A stretch of DNA of 6,046 bases from Bacteroidales bacterium (GTDB taxonomy: Bacteria; Bacteroidota; Bacteroidia; Bacteroidales; WCHB1-69). A program made the translations under genes and the position numbers. Positions 4,830 through 6,046 of the stretch are shown here, piece by piece (position 1 is the first letter of the stretch; the number at the start of each line of letters is the position of its first letter). Below the pieces are notes generated by a model, which saw only the letters and a program-made list of their open reading frames with translations, did not search any database and was not told the origin of the DNA. The stretch is from the NCBI GenBank assembly GCA_031266895.1, contig JAISAD010000143.1, positions 1 to 6,046 of the forward strand, read 5' to 3'.

Positions 4830-6046
4830 CTCCGAATATCAAATCGGGTAACAGTGGGTGAAGCAGGTTTTGTGTCTATAGTTATCGTTATTTTTTTCTC
4901 CTCGTCAGGCATCAGCAGAAAGTAATTGTCGGAAAAACGACAGGGAGCATCAGCCTCAACAGCTACGCCATATTTTAAGCATGGGGAGCTTAAAGTGAGC
5001 ACGTAAATTTGTGTCGTATCGGTTTCGCAAATAAAACTAAAGTCGGTTTGCAGGTTATCTCCAGACTCTATGTGGGGAAAATGGGAGACGTCATGTTTTG
5101 TTTTGCCTTTTGGAGCTTCCGGCACGCCTAAAACTATGGCGCTTCGACATGGTTTTAGTTGCAATGCATTGGGATATAAGAAAAAATGTACTTTTTCTGC
5201 GAGGATATTAAAATTATTGTCCTTAAAAATGATACGCAAAAAACAGCTCTCTTTTCTGTTCTCATATTTTTCATTTAATTGATAATAAGTAAGATAATTA
5301 GAATTGTTACCTTTGGCGGTTAGAGCTATATTTTCAGAACTTAACAGATTGCCTTGAAAATCGGTTAATTCTAGTGTGCAAATGCCGACAATATCTGACA
5401 GGTTATCATTCACAATATAAATATTGGTGCCGCTATGACAAAATGTATCACAGGCTATTATAATGTTGCGATACTGACGTGCCGTTTCGTAGTGCAATGC
5501 TTTCCAGTTACCGTAAAAATCTATAGAACTCCACGATGCCACCGGCCAGCAATCATTCAATTGCCAATAGAGTGCACCCATGCAGTAAGGCATTTTCATG
5601 CGAAAAACTTCCAAAGCCTGACCTGTGCCCAATGCCTGCGTCAGCTGACTGATGTACAGAAAATCGGCCAAGTTGTCAGGTTCATAAAAATATTGTTGCA
5701 TAGCACTGCCGATCAACGCCATTCCTCTTGCATGTTTTTGATGATTTTGCATGGCAGAAGAATTTAACCGGCGCTCATCTTTATTTGTAAATTGCTCAAT
5801 AACGGACATTTGCGGATAAGATTGAAATCCGAACTCTGACATGAAACGCCCAACCTTATTTTTCCACACTTCAAACGGTTCTTCGCCCCACCAGACACCC
5901 CAATAGTGCGAATCGCCCTCAGTAAAGCACTCTTTATGTCCCCAGCCCCACAGTGGTGAAGAGGCATGATAGGGCCTTGCGGCATCATATTGCTGCACTT
6001 GCTGCGCCAGCAGTTCATTAAAAATCAGTTTCTGATTGCGATCAAT
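4817..6046 (-). CDS. GH2 beta-mannosidase, C-terminal part (cut by window edge)
   Basis: The frame is open to the window edge and shows the last 409 residues of a glycoside hydrolase family 2 beta-mannosidase, which removes terminal beta-linked mannose from oligosaccharides. In visible numbering, the catalytic nucleophile is E71 in FMSEFGFQS (codon 5836-5834). The active-site tryptophan motif WQLNDCWPVASWSS (161-174) is characteristic of the mannosidase branch of GH2. The acid/base glutamate (GNNE motif) would lie just before the visible part. Residues after about 200 form the C-terminal Ig-like domains seen in beta-mannosidases. A GTG at 5998 is only an internal valine codon, since the frame continues upstream with family-like sequence. 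The signal peptide and full length cannot be judged. The stop lies 57 nt before gmk with no terminator, so some transcription may run into gmk. Confidence 0.93.
   Translation of the reverse strand: MDRNQKLIFNELLAQQVQQYDAARPYHASSPLWGWGHKECFTEGDSHYWGVWWGEEPFEVWKNKVGRFMSEFGFQSYPQMSVIEQFTNKDERRLNSSAMQNHQKHARGMALIGSAMQQYFYEPDNLADFLYISQLTQALGTGQALEVFRMKMPYCMGALYWQLNDCWPVASWSSIDFYGNWKALHYETARQYRNIIIACDTFCHSGTNIYIVNDNLSDIVGICTLELTDFQGNLLSSENIALTAKGNNSNYLTYYQLNEKYENRKESCFLRIIFKDNNFNILAEKVHFFLYPNALQLKPCRSAIVLGVPEAPKGKTKHDVSHFPHIESGDNLQTDFSFICETDTTQIYVLTLSSPCLKYGVAVEADAPCRFSDNYFLLMPDEEKKITITIDTKPASPTVTRFDIRSFGK

Noticed and set aside
5996..5998. GTG as a start codon giving a short 393-residue protein
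   Set aside because: The frame stays open to the window edge with mannosidase-like sequence, so the GTG is an internal valine and the true start lies beyond the window.
5764..6018. Alternative minus-strand frame inside the beta-mannosidase gene
   Set aside because: It is out of frame with the GH2 sequence carrying the nucleophile motif SEFGFQS and has no recognisable features.

Overview
The window looks like a chromosomal piece of a member of the Bacteroidota. Several gene starts are preceded by the TAnnTTTG -7 box typical of that phylum (TATCTTTG or TATTTTTG). Shine-Dalgarno sequences are weak or absent. The gene content (gmk next to nadD, an RlmD-type methyltransferase, a GH2 beta-mannosidase, a large secreted surface protein) also fits. 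A Chitinophagales or Sphingobacteriales-like host is a guess only.

Layout, left to right. Positions 1-897 (minus) hold the first 299 codons of a secreted, low-complexity surface protein whose 3' part lies outside the window. Positions 898-1203 are a gene-free spacer containing a GC-rich block that resembles a dispersed intergenic repeat, a short direct repeat, and two hairpins with T-runs that read as minus-strand terminators. A tRNA-Thr(CGU) lies at 1204-1276 (minus). It is divergent from a plus-strand gene at 1366-2010 for the A subunit of a butyrate/acetoacetate-type CoA-transferase. That gene converges, with only 5 bp between stop codons, on rlmD (2016-3419, minus). Next come nadD (3569-4144) and gmk (4181-4759), both minus and probably co-transcribed. 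Last is the C-terminal 409 residues of a GH2 beta-mannosidase (4817 to beyond 6046, minus).

The genes do not form one pathway. gmk (GMP to GDP) and nadD (NAD synthesis) are housekeeping nucleotide and cofactor genes. rlmD and the tRNA belong to translation. The CoA-transferase A subunit points to short-chain acyl-CoA or butyrate metabolism, but its catalytic B partner is not adjacent. The beta-mannosidase indicates breakdown of mannosides.

I see no CRISPR array, insertion sequence, prophage or defence locus, and no clear undescribed system. The points most worth a second look are the lone CoA-transferase A subunit, a 13-bp direct repeat that copies the 5' end of the tRNA into its own terminator, the terminator-like hairpin in front of the surface-protein gene, and the rlmD start, which should be moved from an in-frame TTG to an ATG seven codons later.
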